This document shows, in pieces, positions 33,301 to 36,189 of a stretch of 64,000 nt of DNA. Source of the DNA: Patiria pectinifera (taxonomy: Eukaryota > Echinodermata > Asteroidea > Valvatida > Asterinidae). Positions within the stretch are counted from its first letter, which is position 1; each line of letters opens with the position of its first letter. The notes beneath the pieces are model-generated. The model saw nothing but the letters and a program-made list of their open reading frames with translations, searched no databases and was not told the DNA's origin. The stretch spans positions 7,564,001-7,628,000 of the forward strand of contig CM057130.1 of NCBI GenBank assembly GCA_029964075.1, given 5' to 3'. A program made the translations under genes and the position numbers.

Positions 33301-36086
33301 AAATAATGGGGAAAAAAATATTCTGCAATATATAAATGGTCCCCATTGACGAGCCTACAGATGTTACGTCTGTGAAGAGAGGGAAATGATATATTAATTG
33401 AAACGAGTATGCATTTTGGCTTCCCACTCGATTAAATTTGACATTTGGGGGAGGTAAGGTTACTGCGGCTTGTAAGACTCGTTTGTTGCCTGTATTGGCT
33501 CGTTGAGTTGCACAATACGAAGGGCGAAGCATTCCGCTTATGGGTCACATACAATAAACACTTAGCACCTTTATGTTCTGCCTCAGACAAACAGTATCAT
33601 ATACTCAGAACACATTCAATGAAACAACAGAAACCCCTCTTCCATAATGGAACTTCCATATTCCTTATTCATCAATGCTCTGATGGCGCTATCCATTAGG
33701 TGATACAAGGGGGGGGGGTGTTTAAGATTTGCGATAACGGAGAAAGCACCCTGAGGGGAATTTATGTTGCTCCATTACTTTGACTCCGGAGATGCAGAGA
33801 GTAAAAAAATTGGCGGACAAAGAAGGAGGGGAAAAAAAAGGTTTAGGATTATAAAGAAGTCTTGGCAATTTCCTTTGAGGTTGGGCTTGGATGTAAAATT
33901 GTATCAATGGATTGTGAATATGTAGAGGTTTCAGGTTTAAGCCTTGGGCAGATATTTGGAGTGCAGGAAATTAGAGGAAAATATTTTTATAGGAAAATAT
34001 TTGAAGGAATCATTTTTGGGTATCGCTATGAATATAACAAAACTGAAAGGATGAGTTTTAAAATTATTCAAAGAATTAGGTTGTGAACATGTTCACAGGT
34101 GTGAAGTAATAAAAACCAAACACATGAAATTCAAGAAATTAGTAATCGTTTAGTAGGTAAAAATGAGTTTTCTGCTTTGCAATCAAATCATTTGTGGTTG
34201 CATTTTTTTACAGGTTTGCAACTTTTCCTCGGATCCGTTGATTTCCTCGATTTTTACTTCTTATGAATGCCATTCCAAATTGAAAAACACTGAACAAAGT
34301 CTTGTGTGGTTTGGAATTTCCTCATTTTTTTCTACCGGGTAAATTCCCAGTTACATGCCTGTGTGTAGAGTACAGTAGTATAAACAATAATTTCTGACAG
34401 TGTTATGGATGTCAATCTTTTATGGCTTGAGTTATATTGTCAGTACATGAGTTATGATATAAACATGTGTTCAAAGTTAAACAGTCTACATGTAACAGTA
34501 AATCTCATCGTTAAAATTTACCGAGTCAAATTTATAACGAAGGGAATTATTTTATGGATATCAGCACTGCATGTGAATATCTCCTCGGAACTGCAGATGC
34601 ATTTTAACAATATCAATACTAAAATGTTCAGGAATATTTTTTAAGAGCTCTTATAAAACATGAATAATGCTTTGATAAGACGTGACACTCTGTTCTCTAG
34701 ATTTGAATGCTGATAGAATACTATCAGATACTGTGCTACAGCTGCTGCCGACTATCACACTATTATCATAACCACATTGATATCGCCATGGCTATTTGGA
34801 TTCAGGTGCCAATGTCAACAGATAGGAGAAGCCTAGCAGCATGATTGACACTAATATTATTAAGAGATAAATAATGCAACCATTACATGTAGTTGCAGTT
34901 TGCCCACAGAACATTGAGTAAGGTTTGGGGAAGTATACAAATATGGTTTCAGGGTGGATAGTTGATATTGGCTCCCCGCGGTATTGGAGAATTGACTTGT
35001 ATGAAAGTCGAGGAAAATCAATCAAGCGTTGGATTTTGTCGAGATGTGGGAGTGTTCTTGTTGAAGCCATATATCGCTTCTTATACATGGCCAATATGAA
35101 TGGCTCCAAGCTTTCAGAATATGGACATTTACTTACAAAACAGGCTAAGCATCCACTCAAGTCTGTCCATGGGTAACTCATATAGTGTGTTTAAAAAAAA
35201 ACAAAAAAAACCTCAATAGTGTCCTTTTTTCACAGTTTTAAAAAAATTTATCGCAAATATCTGTACATATTTAGAGAGTATAGTCCTTTAGCTTTTCAAC
35301 AACGAAAACATTATTTTCAATTGGGTAAATATTTATTGAGTTATGGCCAACTGAAAACAAGTTAGAGCTTTTTCATTTTGTCCACAGCGACTGATATCTT
35401 GACTGCCGCAATAAACATCTAGCTGTTAACCAAACAGCCCTTTTCATGACTACCATTACTTCCAAAAGGATAAATGACCGTTTTTGCAAAAAATAAAAAA
35501 ATAAACTGAACCAAGTAAAGAAAGAAACATTAAAACATCAAAGGAAACAAAACTACCTCGCCCCAAATCAAATACATTCCTAACAAAATGACAATTGTGA
35601 CCGTAATCAGCACTTATTTTGAATTGGCCATAACTCAAGAAATATTTACCCGATTGGGAAATTTTTGTCGTTGTTGAAAAGCTAATAAACTATACTCTCT
35701 AAATATGTGTAGATATTGGCGAGGTATTTTTTAAAAAGCTCCGAAAAAGAGGGCGCTTTGAGTTTTTGTTTCCTTCTTTTTTTAGACGCCCTGTAGTTCG
35801 TCATGTTGGCCCGCCCCCCTCCTTAAAATAATTCCTGATGATTGTCCCCCTTTTATCCCTCAGGATCTGAGAGAAAGTTCCGAGTTTGTGGTCGTCATTG
35901 AGGACTTTGACGCCCACCATGCTCAGGAGATCTCCGTCCAGAAGGGACAGACGGTGGAGGTCCTGGAACGACTGTCAACGCAGCCAGACTGGGCCCTTGT
36001 GAGGGCGCTCTCACCGGACCACGCGGGGCCCGTACAGGGCTTGGTGCCGCTCAGTCATCTGGTCGCGTCGGGCTCGGAATGTTCAG
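148..36086 (+). CDS. TRIO: TRIO/Kalirin-type RhoGEF, partial (spectrin repeats, DH1-PH1, SH3)
   Basis: Spliced coding sequence: join(148-322, 1105-1248, 3282-3482, 4482-4601, 5569-5760, 7018-7291, 8727-8842, 9450-9572, 9942-10124, 11248-11430, 12383-12492, 13125-13194, 13764-13853, 14655-14747, 15918-16037, 17077-17253, 18218-18319, 25505-25586, 26089-26176, 26728-26845, 35864-36086). The pieces give 994 codons with matching phases, no stop and GT-AG borders throughout. The product is a cytoplasmic, cytoskeleton-linked exchange factor. In the family, DH1-PH1 activates Rac1/RhoG and acts in axon guidance and actin remodelling. Codons 1-509 are spectrin-like three-helix repeats, about 540-715 the DH domain, about 735-855 PH, 855-925 a Ser/Thr-rich linker and about 928-988 SH3. 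Both ends are missing: codon 1 is completed by an upstream exon and the last exon ends in phase 1. Whether it is called TRIO or KALRN is arbitrary, since invertebrates usually have one co-orthologue. Confidence 0.93.
408..980 (-). repeat. tRNA-derived SINE, copy 1 (split)
   Basis: The reverse complement reads as a tRNA-like A box (TGGTCAAGTGGTAAGAC) and B box (GTTCGAGTCCCACC). The two halves (408-453 and 931-980) are separated by the MITE at 454-928. It belongs to the same family as 4097, 9255, 16140 and 25662. Confidence 0.75.
454..928. mobile_element. TA-flanked MITE nested in a SINE
   Basis: The ends are CAGGGTGGTGCAAAA and its inverse TTGCACCACCCTG. Inverted similarity extends inward at roughly 75% for more than 70 bp. 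TA lies on both sides (452-453, 929-930). Deleting the element plus one TA restores the SINE sequence seen at 4.1 and 16.2 kb, so the insertion point and the TA duplication are certain. This is Tc1/mariner-like behaviour; there is no coding capacity. Confidence 0.85.
1105..1248 (+). CDS. TRIO: exon b: spectrin repeat
   Basis: A strong CT-rich acceptor ending at 1104 and the donor GTGAGT at 1249 bound a phase 0-0 exon. It encodes residues 59-106, an acidic amphipathic segment ([19 protein letters not shown]) that continues the repeat begun in exon a. Confidence 0.9.
1249..3281 (+). other. intron b-c
   Basis: A dispersed repeat lies at 1292-1427. The 1460-1930 part has a 153-codon minus frame of no recognisable family. 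The remainder shows no feature. Confidence 0.8.
1292..1427 (+). repeat. dispersed repeat B, copy 1
   Basis: About 130 bp that recurs, same orientation, at 34210-34345 with roughly 80-85% identity by eye (shared blocks CTTTTCCTCGGATCC and CAAAGTCTTGTGTGGTTTGG). Confidence 0.75.
3282..3482 (+). CDS. TRIO: exon c: spectrin repeat
   Basis: The acceptor is CTCCTCCAAG (ends 3281) and the donor GTGAGC at 3483; phase 0-0. The exon encodes residues 107-173. The last helix ([20 protein letters not shown]) is the same type that closes exon a, one repeat later. Confidence 0.92.
3589..3826. mobile_element. MITE with ~32-bp terminal inverted repeats
   Basis: The left end GGGCAATTCCATGGTTACTC is mirrored by the right end GAGTAACTGTGGAATTGCCC, and pairing continues through ACGTTACATTTT. 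The flanking tetranucleotide ATTG occurs on both sides, a possible target duplication. A lone right-end-like fragment occurs near 40820-40850. Confidence 0.8.
4097..4170 (-). repeat. tRNA-derived SINE fragment, copy 2
   Basis: The reverse complement gives the same A-box and B-box arrangement as the 0.4 kb and 16.2 kb copies (GGTCGAGTGGTAAGACGTC, then GTTCGAGTCCCACC). The middle does not form a good anticodon arm, so it is not a functional tRNA. Confidence 0.75.
4250..4325 (+). repeat. tRNA-like SINE fragment
   Basis: TGGATAGCTGCATTGGTAGAGC resembles an A box and GAGTACAAATCCCACTGG a degenerate B box 30 bases on. It is probably a decayed tRNA-derived SINE of a second family. Confidence 0.45.
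4482..4601 (+). CDS. TRIO: exon d: spectrin repeat
   Basis: The acceptor TTTTTGTCCAG ends at 4481 and the donor is GTAGGT at 4602; phase 0-0. It encodes residues 174-213, opening with [12 protein letters not shown], the W-containing first helix of a spectrin repeat, followed by the [13 protein letters not shown] motif of TRIO/Kalirin. The frame is confirmed by the flanking exons. Confidence 0.9.
4602..5568 (+). other. intron d-e
   Basis: Repeat family A fills 5140-5478. The 4602-5140 part is AT-rich with no feature seen. Confidence 0.8.
5140..5478. repeat. compound palindromic repeat A, copy 1
   Basis: Two inverted repeats in series. Arms near 5148-5185 and 5311-5350 pair (GCCTGAATAAATCCCC with its inverse). 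A second hairpin lies near 5358-5475 (TAATGAATGTTT with AAACATTCATTA). A second copy in the same orientation is at 11716-12045. Confidence 0.75.
5569..5760 (+). CDS. TRIO: exon e: spectrin repeat
   Basis: The acceptor TTTTCTCAG ends at 5568 and the donor is GTGAGA at 5761; phase 0-0. It encodes residues 214-277, including a HYDSERI segment and a closing FYKTSEQ that I recognise from the vertebrate proteins. Confidence 0.93.
5970..6165 (+). mobile_element. MITE D, truncated copy
   Basis: Matches the left two thirds of the MITE at 15092-15294 (GGCCATCT, GCAACTGCGTATTTTA, GCGCGCTTGTTGCTCGA). The right terminal repeat is missing. Confidence 0.7.
6555..6892 (+). repeat. dispersed repeat C, copy 1
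   Basis: About 340 bp, rich in CAGTCA words, with short inverted ends (ACCCTCCT with AGGAGGGTTAA). It recurs at 53611-53962 in the same orientation. Confidence 0.78.
7018..7291 (+). CDS. TRIO: exon f: spectrin repeats
   Basis: The acceptor follows an unbroken run of 11 C (7005-7015). The donor is GTGAGT at 7292, leaving phase 1. It encodes residues 278-368 with the family signatures YTRDEDWC and [21 protein letters not shown]. The C-terminal 20 residues are a Gly/Pro/Ser linker that is less conserved in the family. Confidence 0.94.
7432..7735 (-). repeat. possible SINE/LINE 3' fragment with trinucleotide tail
   Basis: Read on the minus strand, the block carries a C/T-rich body and ends in (ATA/TAA)n, the layout of many invertebrate SINE and L2-like 3' ends. 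There is no tRNA-like head, so the family cannot be named. Confidence 0.4.
8465..8683 (+). repeat. 21-bp minisatellite
   Basis: About ten units of ATTGACTTGTGAGGACTTGTG with substitutions and one partial unit. An inverted stretch of the same words (AATCACAAGTCCTCAC) lies just upstream at about 8387-8430. The period is a multiple of three, which creates a long meaningless minus-strand open frame. Confidence 0.9.
8727..8842 (+). CDS. TRIO: exon g: spectrin repeat
   Basis: The acceptor GGTTTTCAG ends at 8726 and the donor is GTAATT at 8843. The first two bases complete an Arg codon split with exon f. It encodes residues 370-407 with [20 protein letters not shown], very close to vertebrate Trio. 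A 21-bp minisatellite ends only about 44 bp upstream of this exon. Confidence 0.94.
8843..9449 (+). other. intron g-h
   Basis: Contains an ATAATTTAATAATT low-complexity block (9180-9240) and a SINE (9255-9385). Nothing else was seen. Confidence 0.75.
9255..9385 (-). repeat. tRNA-derived SINE, copy 3
   Basis: The reverse complement carries the CTCGGTAGTCAAGTGGCTAAGAC head and the GGGTTCAAATCCAACC B box, plus the flank AACCAACCAGTTGACCCGG shared with the 16.2 kb copy. A short direct duplication (CAGTGCTGACCGAGAGCTT) lies at its 5' edge. Confidence 0.7.
9450..9572 (+). CDS. TRIO: exon h: spectrin repeat
   Basis: The acceptor ATTTTCTAG ends at 9449 and the donor is GTAAAT at 9573; phase 0-0. 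It encodes residues 408-448: [17 protein letters not shown], then LLKEHNEF. This is among the best conserved spectrin segments of the family. Confidence 0.95.
9573..9941 (+). other. intron h-i
   Basis: No mobile element seen. Two copies of AATCGCTGTCTTG (about 9906-9932) lie directly before the acceptor of exon i. Confidence 0.6.
9942..10124 (+). CDS. TRIO: exon i: last spectrin repeat
   Basis: The acceptor TTGTTCAACAG ends at 9941. The donor is GTCGGT at 10125, a weak match to consensus but the only site that keeps phase 0 into the next exon. It encodes residues 449-509, including [19 protein letters not shown] and [16 protein letters not shown], the end of the spectrin array. Confidence 0.92.
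10297..10375 (-). repeat. tRNA-like SINE fragment
   Basis: The reverse complement contains GGGTTCGATTCCCGCGGCCTG, a good B box. The 5' half does not fold as a tRNA, so it is taken as a SINE head, not a tRNA gene. Confidence 0.5.
10700..11130 (+). mobile_element. non-LTR retrotransposon (LINE) 3' remnant
   Basis: An open stretch encodes a peptide with [20 protein letters not shown], then [14 protein letters not shown], and ends DRDSWAQLI. This is the C-terminal region after reverse transcriptase in several LINE clades. A short tail of GAATGAATGAA and GAAGAAGAA follows the stop. The reverse transcriptase itself is absent: 5'-truncated, sense to the host gene. Confidence 0.7.
11248..11430 (+). 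CDS. TRIO: exon j: linker and start of DH1
   Basis: The acceptor GCCTTTAG ends at 11247 and the donor is GTATGT at 11431; phase 0-0. It encodes residues 510-570. After a charged linker comes conserved region 1 of the DH domain ([17 protein letters not shown]), which contains the Glu that contacts switch 1 of the GTPase in DH domains. Confidence 0.96.
11431..12382 (+). other. intron j-k
   Basis: Contains repeat A copy 2 (11716-12045). The rest is AT-rich without features. Confidence 0.75.
11716..12045. repeat. compound palindromic repeat A, copy 2
   Basis: Shares long blocks with 5140-5478 in the same order: ATAGAAGTTCCATTCCAC, GTAAATGGAAGTT, then a tail hairpin ending CACTCATAAACATTC. Its second hairpin is better preserved here. 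Confidence 0.75.
12383..12492 (+). CDS. TRIO: exon k: DH1
   Basis: The acceptor GTCTTGGCAG ends at 12382 and the donor is GTGAGT at 12493, phase 2 out. It encodes residues 571-606 ([30 protein letters not shown]), the second helical block of DH1. The longest plain open frame here is a different one; the exon frame is set by exons j and l. Confidence 0.93.
12493..13124 (+). other. intron k-l
   Basis: No repeat, RNA or coding signal recognised. Confidence 0.6.
13125..13194 (+). CDS. TRIO: exon l: DH1 conserved region 2
   Basis: The acceptor GGTTTGAACAG ends at 13124 and the donor is GTAAGG at 13195. The first base completes an Asp codon split with exon k. It encodes residues 608-630: [10 protein letters not shown], then [11 protein letters not shown]. 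It matches DH conserved region 2 of the family. Confidence 0.95.
13195..13763 (+). other. intron l-m
   Basis: Largely a hAT-like MITE (13298-13552), then a T-rich acceptor tract. Confidence 0.75.
13298..13552. mobile_element. hAT-like MITE
   Basis: The ends CAGGGCCCAATTCCATGGCTC and GAGCCATAGGATTGGGCCCTG are inverted copies, continuing as GCTTAC-type subterminal words. The 8-bp flanks TTTGAAAT and TTTGGTAA are similar but not identical, consistent with a decayed 8-bp duplication. Words of this family recur at 22885, 36580 and about 37350-37615. Confidence 0.7.
13764..13853 (+). CDS. TRIO: exon m: DH1
   Basis: The acceptor lies behind a T-rich tract and ends at 13763; the donor is GTAAGA at 13854. 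The exon is 90 bases, phase 0-0. It encodes residues 631-660 with the [14 protein letters not shown] block of DH1. The exon is shorter than the 60-codon ORF cut-off but is certain from its neighbours. Confidence 0.94.
13854..14654 (+). other. intron m-n
   Basis: Four copies of CCTCAATCCTGCAAAAT start at 13955, 14006, 14067 and 14276. A duplicated AT-rich block (CAATATTTAAAAAGTAATAAAATGG, two copies) lies at about 14418-14521, and a 9-G run at about 14377-14385. Confidence 0.7.
13955..14292 (+). repeat. irregular repeat of a 17-bp word
   Basis: CCTCAATCCTGCAAAAT occurs four times with 50-210 bp spacing, and an inverse-like GAGGATTTTGGAGGATTT follows at about 14300. Copies are identical while the spacers are not, so it is not a simple tandem array. 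Confidence 0.7.
14655..14747 (+). CDS. TRIO: exon n: DH1 conserved region 3
   Basis: The acceptor ATATTCACAG ends at 14654 and the donor is GTAAAT at 14748; phase 0-0. It encodes residues 661-691. It carries the catalytic-core helix of DH domains, [17 protein letters not shown], fully conserved. Confidence 0.96.
14748..15917 (+). other. intron n-o
   Basis: Contains MITE D (15092-15294). The rest shows nothing I can name. Confidence 0.7.
15092..15294 (+). mobile_element. MITE D, complete copy
   Basis: The ends ATAGGGCTCGTTCAATGACG and TGACGTCATTTGAACGAGACCTAT are inverted copies with few mismatches. There is no coding potential. A truncated relative lies at 5970-6165. Confidence 0.75.
15918..16037 (+). 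CDS. TRIO: exon o: DH1 end
   Basis: The acceptor TGTCATAG ends at 15917 and the donor is GTAAGT at 16038; phase 0-0. It encodes residues 692-731 ([17 protein letters not shown], then [14 protein letters not shown]), the last DH helix running into the DH-PH junction. A decayed copy of its central 66 bases lies 350 bp downstream (16388-16453). Confidence 0.95.
16096..16334. mobile_element. inverted-repeat element enclosing a tRNA-like core
   Basis: The arms 16096-16133 and 16297-16334 are near-perfect inverses (TTAGGTTTTGCCCTTCACCT with AGGTGAAGGGCAAAACCTAA). Between them lies the SINE copy at 16140-16262. A partial arm (GGTGAAGGGCAAAACCT) recurs alone near 63510. Confidence 0.75.
16140..16262 (+). 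repeat. tRNA-derived SINE, copy 4
   Basis: The best preserved copy: A box GGTGGTCGAGTGGTAAGAC, B box GAGTTTGAGTCCCACC about 30 bases later, then a T run. The acceptor stem does not close and the anticodon loop is unclear, so it is not called as a tRNA gene. Confidence 0.75.
16388..16453 (+). pseudogene. decayed duplicate of DH1 exon o
   Basis: Aligned without gaps to the central part of exon o (15930-15995), 54 of 66 bases agree by my count. The translation keeps [15 protein letters not shown] against [15 protein letters not shown]. The following frame hits TAA within 8 codons and no acceptor AG precedes it, so it cannot act as an alternative exon now. It looks like a local partial duplication of the exon that has lost function. 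Confidence 0.8.
17077..17253 (+). CDS. TRIO: exon p: PH1 first half
   Basis: The acceptor TGATTTCAG ends at 17076 and the donor is GTAAGT at 17254; phase 0-0. It encodes residues 732-790: [34 protein letters not shown]. These are the first beta strands of the PH domain that packs on DH1. The Ala/Ser-rich readings of the other frames are shadows. Confidence 0.95.
17254..18217 (+). other. intron p-q
   Basis: AT-rich, with T runs and an (AATTG)n microsatellite. No element recognised. Confidence 0.65.
17972..17996 (+). repeat. (AATTG)n microsatellite
   Basis: Five consecutive AATTG-type units, preceded by AATAAATAAAT. Confidence 0.9.
18218..18319 (+). CDS. TRIO: exon q: PH1 middle
   Basis: The acceptor TTTTCCCTAG ends at 18217 and the donor is GTGAGT at 18320; 102 bases, phase 0-0. 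It encodes residues 791-824: [20 protein letters not shown], then SDNRIVLK, matching strands 4-7 of the Trio PH1 domain. Confidence 0.95.
18766..18945. repeat. hairpin (inverted-repeat) element
   Basis: Arms 18771-18828 and 18884-18944 pair: AGATTTTTGGTGTCTTTGAT against ATCAAAGATGCCAAAAATCT, with TTTCACATATTTTAAAC pairing likewise. The loop is about 55 bp. Confidence 0.8.
19041..19663. mobile_element. MITE-like element with GTGAAATCGGCTG ends
   Basis: The left end CAGCTGATTTCACGAAAC is mirrored by the right end GTTTTGTGAAATCGGCTG (two mismatches). The interior is rich in TGCGTAAGT and TTGCGCAA words near both ends. Confidence 0.7.
20290..21165 (+). repeat. degenerate tandem array, ~100-120-bp unit
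   Basis: Recurrent ordered words: TTGGAACCTGACCCAGTTA, then ATTGGTATTAAAGGGCTTGC, CCCAGGTTGGAATGC and GTTGCAC. Roughly eight diverged units of varying length, best conserved at the 3' end (20840-21060). Confidence 0.8.
22556..22626 (+). repeat. LINE/SINE-type 3' tail fragment
   Basis: TATAGCGCCTTGAGCGCC, then GTGCGCTTTATGAAT, and an (ATT)n tail: the layout of 3' ends of L2-like elements and the SINEs that use them. A similar piece lies near 24036-24085 (TATATAGCACTTTCC), and another tail near 36370-36405. Confidence 0.5.
23021..23246 (+). repeat. recent 92-bp direct duplication (134-bp period)
   Basis: 23021-23112 and 23155-23246 are identical except for one base (CACGTC against CACTTC). 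More diverged units of the same sequence form an array at 29570-29930. Confidence 0.92.
24125..25200. mobile_element. TTAA-flanked MITE with a nested insertion
   Basis: TTAA at 24121-24124 and 25201-25204 encloses ends AGGTATAGTCC and GATATGCCT. The arms pair at intervals (TTGTGCATTTTGTTCG near 24150 with ACAAAATGCACAAAA near 25153; GATGAAGTTTCAGCT near 24221 with AGCTGAAACTTCA near 24890). The interior is interrupted by a second element at about 24928-25134. A solo right-half relative lies at 45885-46335. Confidence 0.7.
24928..25134. mobile_element. MITE nested in the 24.1 kb element
   Basis: The ends GAGATGTTTCGCATGCAAACGG and CCGTTCGCTTGTGAAACCTCCC are imperfect inverses that continue as GATACG. 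The interior contains an immediate duplication of ATATCTCACTCGCTACACGT (about 25030-25070). Confidence 0.7.
25505..25586 (+). CDS. TRIO: exon r: PH1 C-terminal helix
   Basis: The acceptor TTTTTTTGGCAG ends at 25504 and the donor is GTTAGT at 25587, phase 1 out. It encodes residues 825-851: [20 protein letters not shown], the C-terminal alpha helix of PH with its invariant Trp. It is separated from exon q by a 7.2 kb repeat-rich intron. Confidence 0.93.
25587..26088 (+). other. intron r-s
   Basis: Contains SINE copy 5 (25662-25768). The rest is AT-rich and featureless. Confidence 0.75.
25662..25768 (+). repeat. tRNA-derived SINE, copy 5
   Basis: Head GTTTGAGTGGTAAGACC, GTAAGCAGGAGGACGTGGG, then TTAGAGTCCCACCCAG. 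Same order as the 16.2 kb copy, including an upstream CTGGCCAGCCGACCCC block. Confidence 0.75.
26089..26176 (+). CDS. TRIO: exon s: linker after PH1
   Basis: The acceptor TTTTACTTTAG ends at 26088 and the donor is GTATGT at 26177. The phases (1 in, 2 out) fit both neighbours. It encodes residues 853-880, a basic Ser/Thr-rich linker ([19 protein letters not shown]) weakly similar to the same position in TRIO. Confidence 0.85.
26177..26727 (+). other. intron s-t
   Basis: Hints of a GCTTAGCA-rich hAT-like repeat at about 26545-26655. Nothing firm. Confidence 0.5.
26728..26845 (+). CDS. TRIO: exon t: Ser/Thr-rich linker
   Basis: The acceptor TTCCTTTGCAG ends at 26727 and the donor is GTAAGG at 26846; phase 2 in, 0 out. 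It encodes residues 882-920, an acidic then Ser/Thr-rich stretch ending TVDSDK, which matches the TRIO/KALRN linker just before the SH3 domain. Confidence 0.87.
27370..27465 (+). promoter_or_regulatory. promoter-like motif cluster
   Basis: A perfect CRE palindrome TGACGTCA (27374-27381) is followed by an inverted CCAAT box (ATTGGCTGG, about 27401) and a TATA-like GCATAAAAT (about 27422), with an ATG about 85 bp further on (27509) opening a 25-codon frame. Spacing is promoter-like, but no donor follows the short frame, and such words also occur in MITEs. Confidence 0.25.
29570..29930 (+). repeat. diverged array of the 23.0 kb unit
   Basis: Three degenerate units sharing AGCAGTA, AAATTG/TATTGGCAAGGTACTGCC, AAATATGTTTTAGCAGTC and ATTTCTACATAAG with 23021-23246, ending in an A/C-rich low-complexity block (29925-29980). 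Confidence 0.7.
31126..31636. mobile_element. TTAA-flanked MITE E, copy 1
   Basis: TTAA at 31122-31125 and 31637-31640. Ends AGGGAAAATACAACATTTGC and GATGTATATTCCCT. 511 bp, non-coding, with a perfect hairpin at 31284-31317. piggyBac-type target choice. Confidence 0.85.
32596..32884. mobile_element. TTAA-flanked MITE with perfect terminal repeats
   Basis: TTAA at 32592-32595 and 32885-32888 flanks CACGTTGACTGCCGAC and its exact inverse GTCGGCAGTCAACGTG. 289 bp, no coding capacity; piggyBac-type signature. Confidence 0.88.
34210..34345 (+). repeat. dispersed repeat B, copy 2
   Basis: Second copy of the repeat at 1292-1427, with the same block order. No terminal inverted repeat was seen, so the element class is unknown. 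Confidence 0.75.
35224..35795. repeat. long inverted repeat upstream of the SH3 exon
   Basis: Arms of about 85 bp (35266-35350 and 35627-35712) pair well: TATTTAGAGAGTATAG with CTATACTCTCTAAATA, and TTGAGTTATGGCCA with TGGCCATAACTCAA. The right edge ends GACGCCCTGTAG, close to the CACCCTGTAG end of the MITE at 454-928, so it may be a related element with a degraded left end. Confidence 0.8.
35864..36086 (+). CDS. TRIO: exon u: first SH3 domain
   Basis: The acceptor TTATCCCTCAG ends at 35863 and the donor is GTGAGT at 36087, phase 1 out. It encodes residues 921-994. The SH3 fold is visible: [10 protein letters not shown] (strand a, in place of ALYDY), [15 protein letters not shown] with the conserved Trp, and GLVPLSHL. 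In the family this SH3 follows GEF1 and can bind it intramolecularly. A 570-bp inverted repeat ends about 70 bp upstream. Confidence 0.94.
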
Positions 36087-36189
36087 GTGAGTGGTGGGTT
36101 TGGTGTAAAGGTGCGTGAATTGATGGTCGTCTGGTATGTGTGCTAAGAAATACAAGTGTTTAGTCGGAACACAGCGTCAAAATCTCGCA

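Larger units (their letters stand above)
26846..35863 (+). other. 9 kb intron before the SH3 exon
   Basis: Contains a promoter-like cluster (27370-27465), the array at 29570-29930, TTAA MITEs (31126-31636, 32596-32884), repeat B copy 2 (34210-34345) and a long inverted repeat (35224-35795). CpG-richer unique stretches at 27840-28130, 30080-30420 and 32030-32330 have no coding signal and could be regulatory. I see nothing nameable in 28140-29570, 30540-31120, 32890-34200 and 34350-35220. Confidence 0.65.

Noticed and set aside
34792-35181. 129-codon minus-strand frame ending in a hydrophobic segment
   Set aside because: No family resemblance, no exon signals; a membrane-like stretch is expected by chance in AT-rich DNA.
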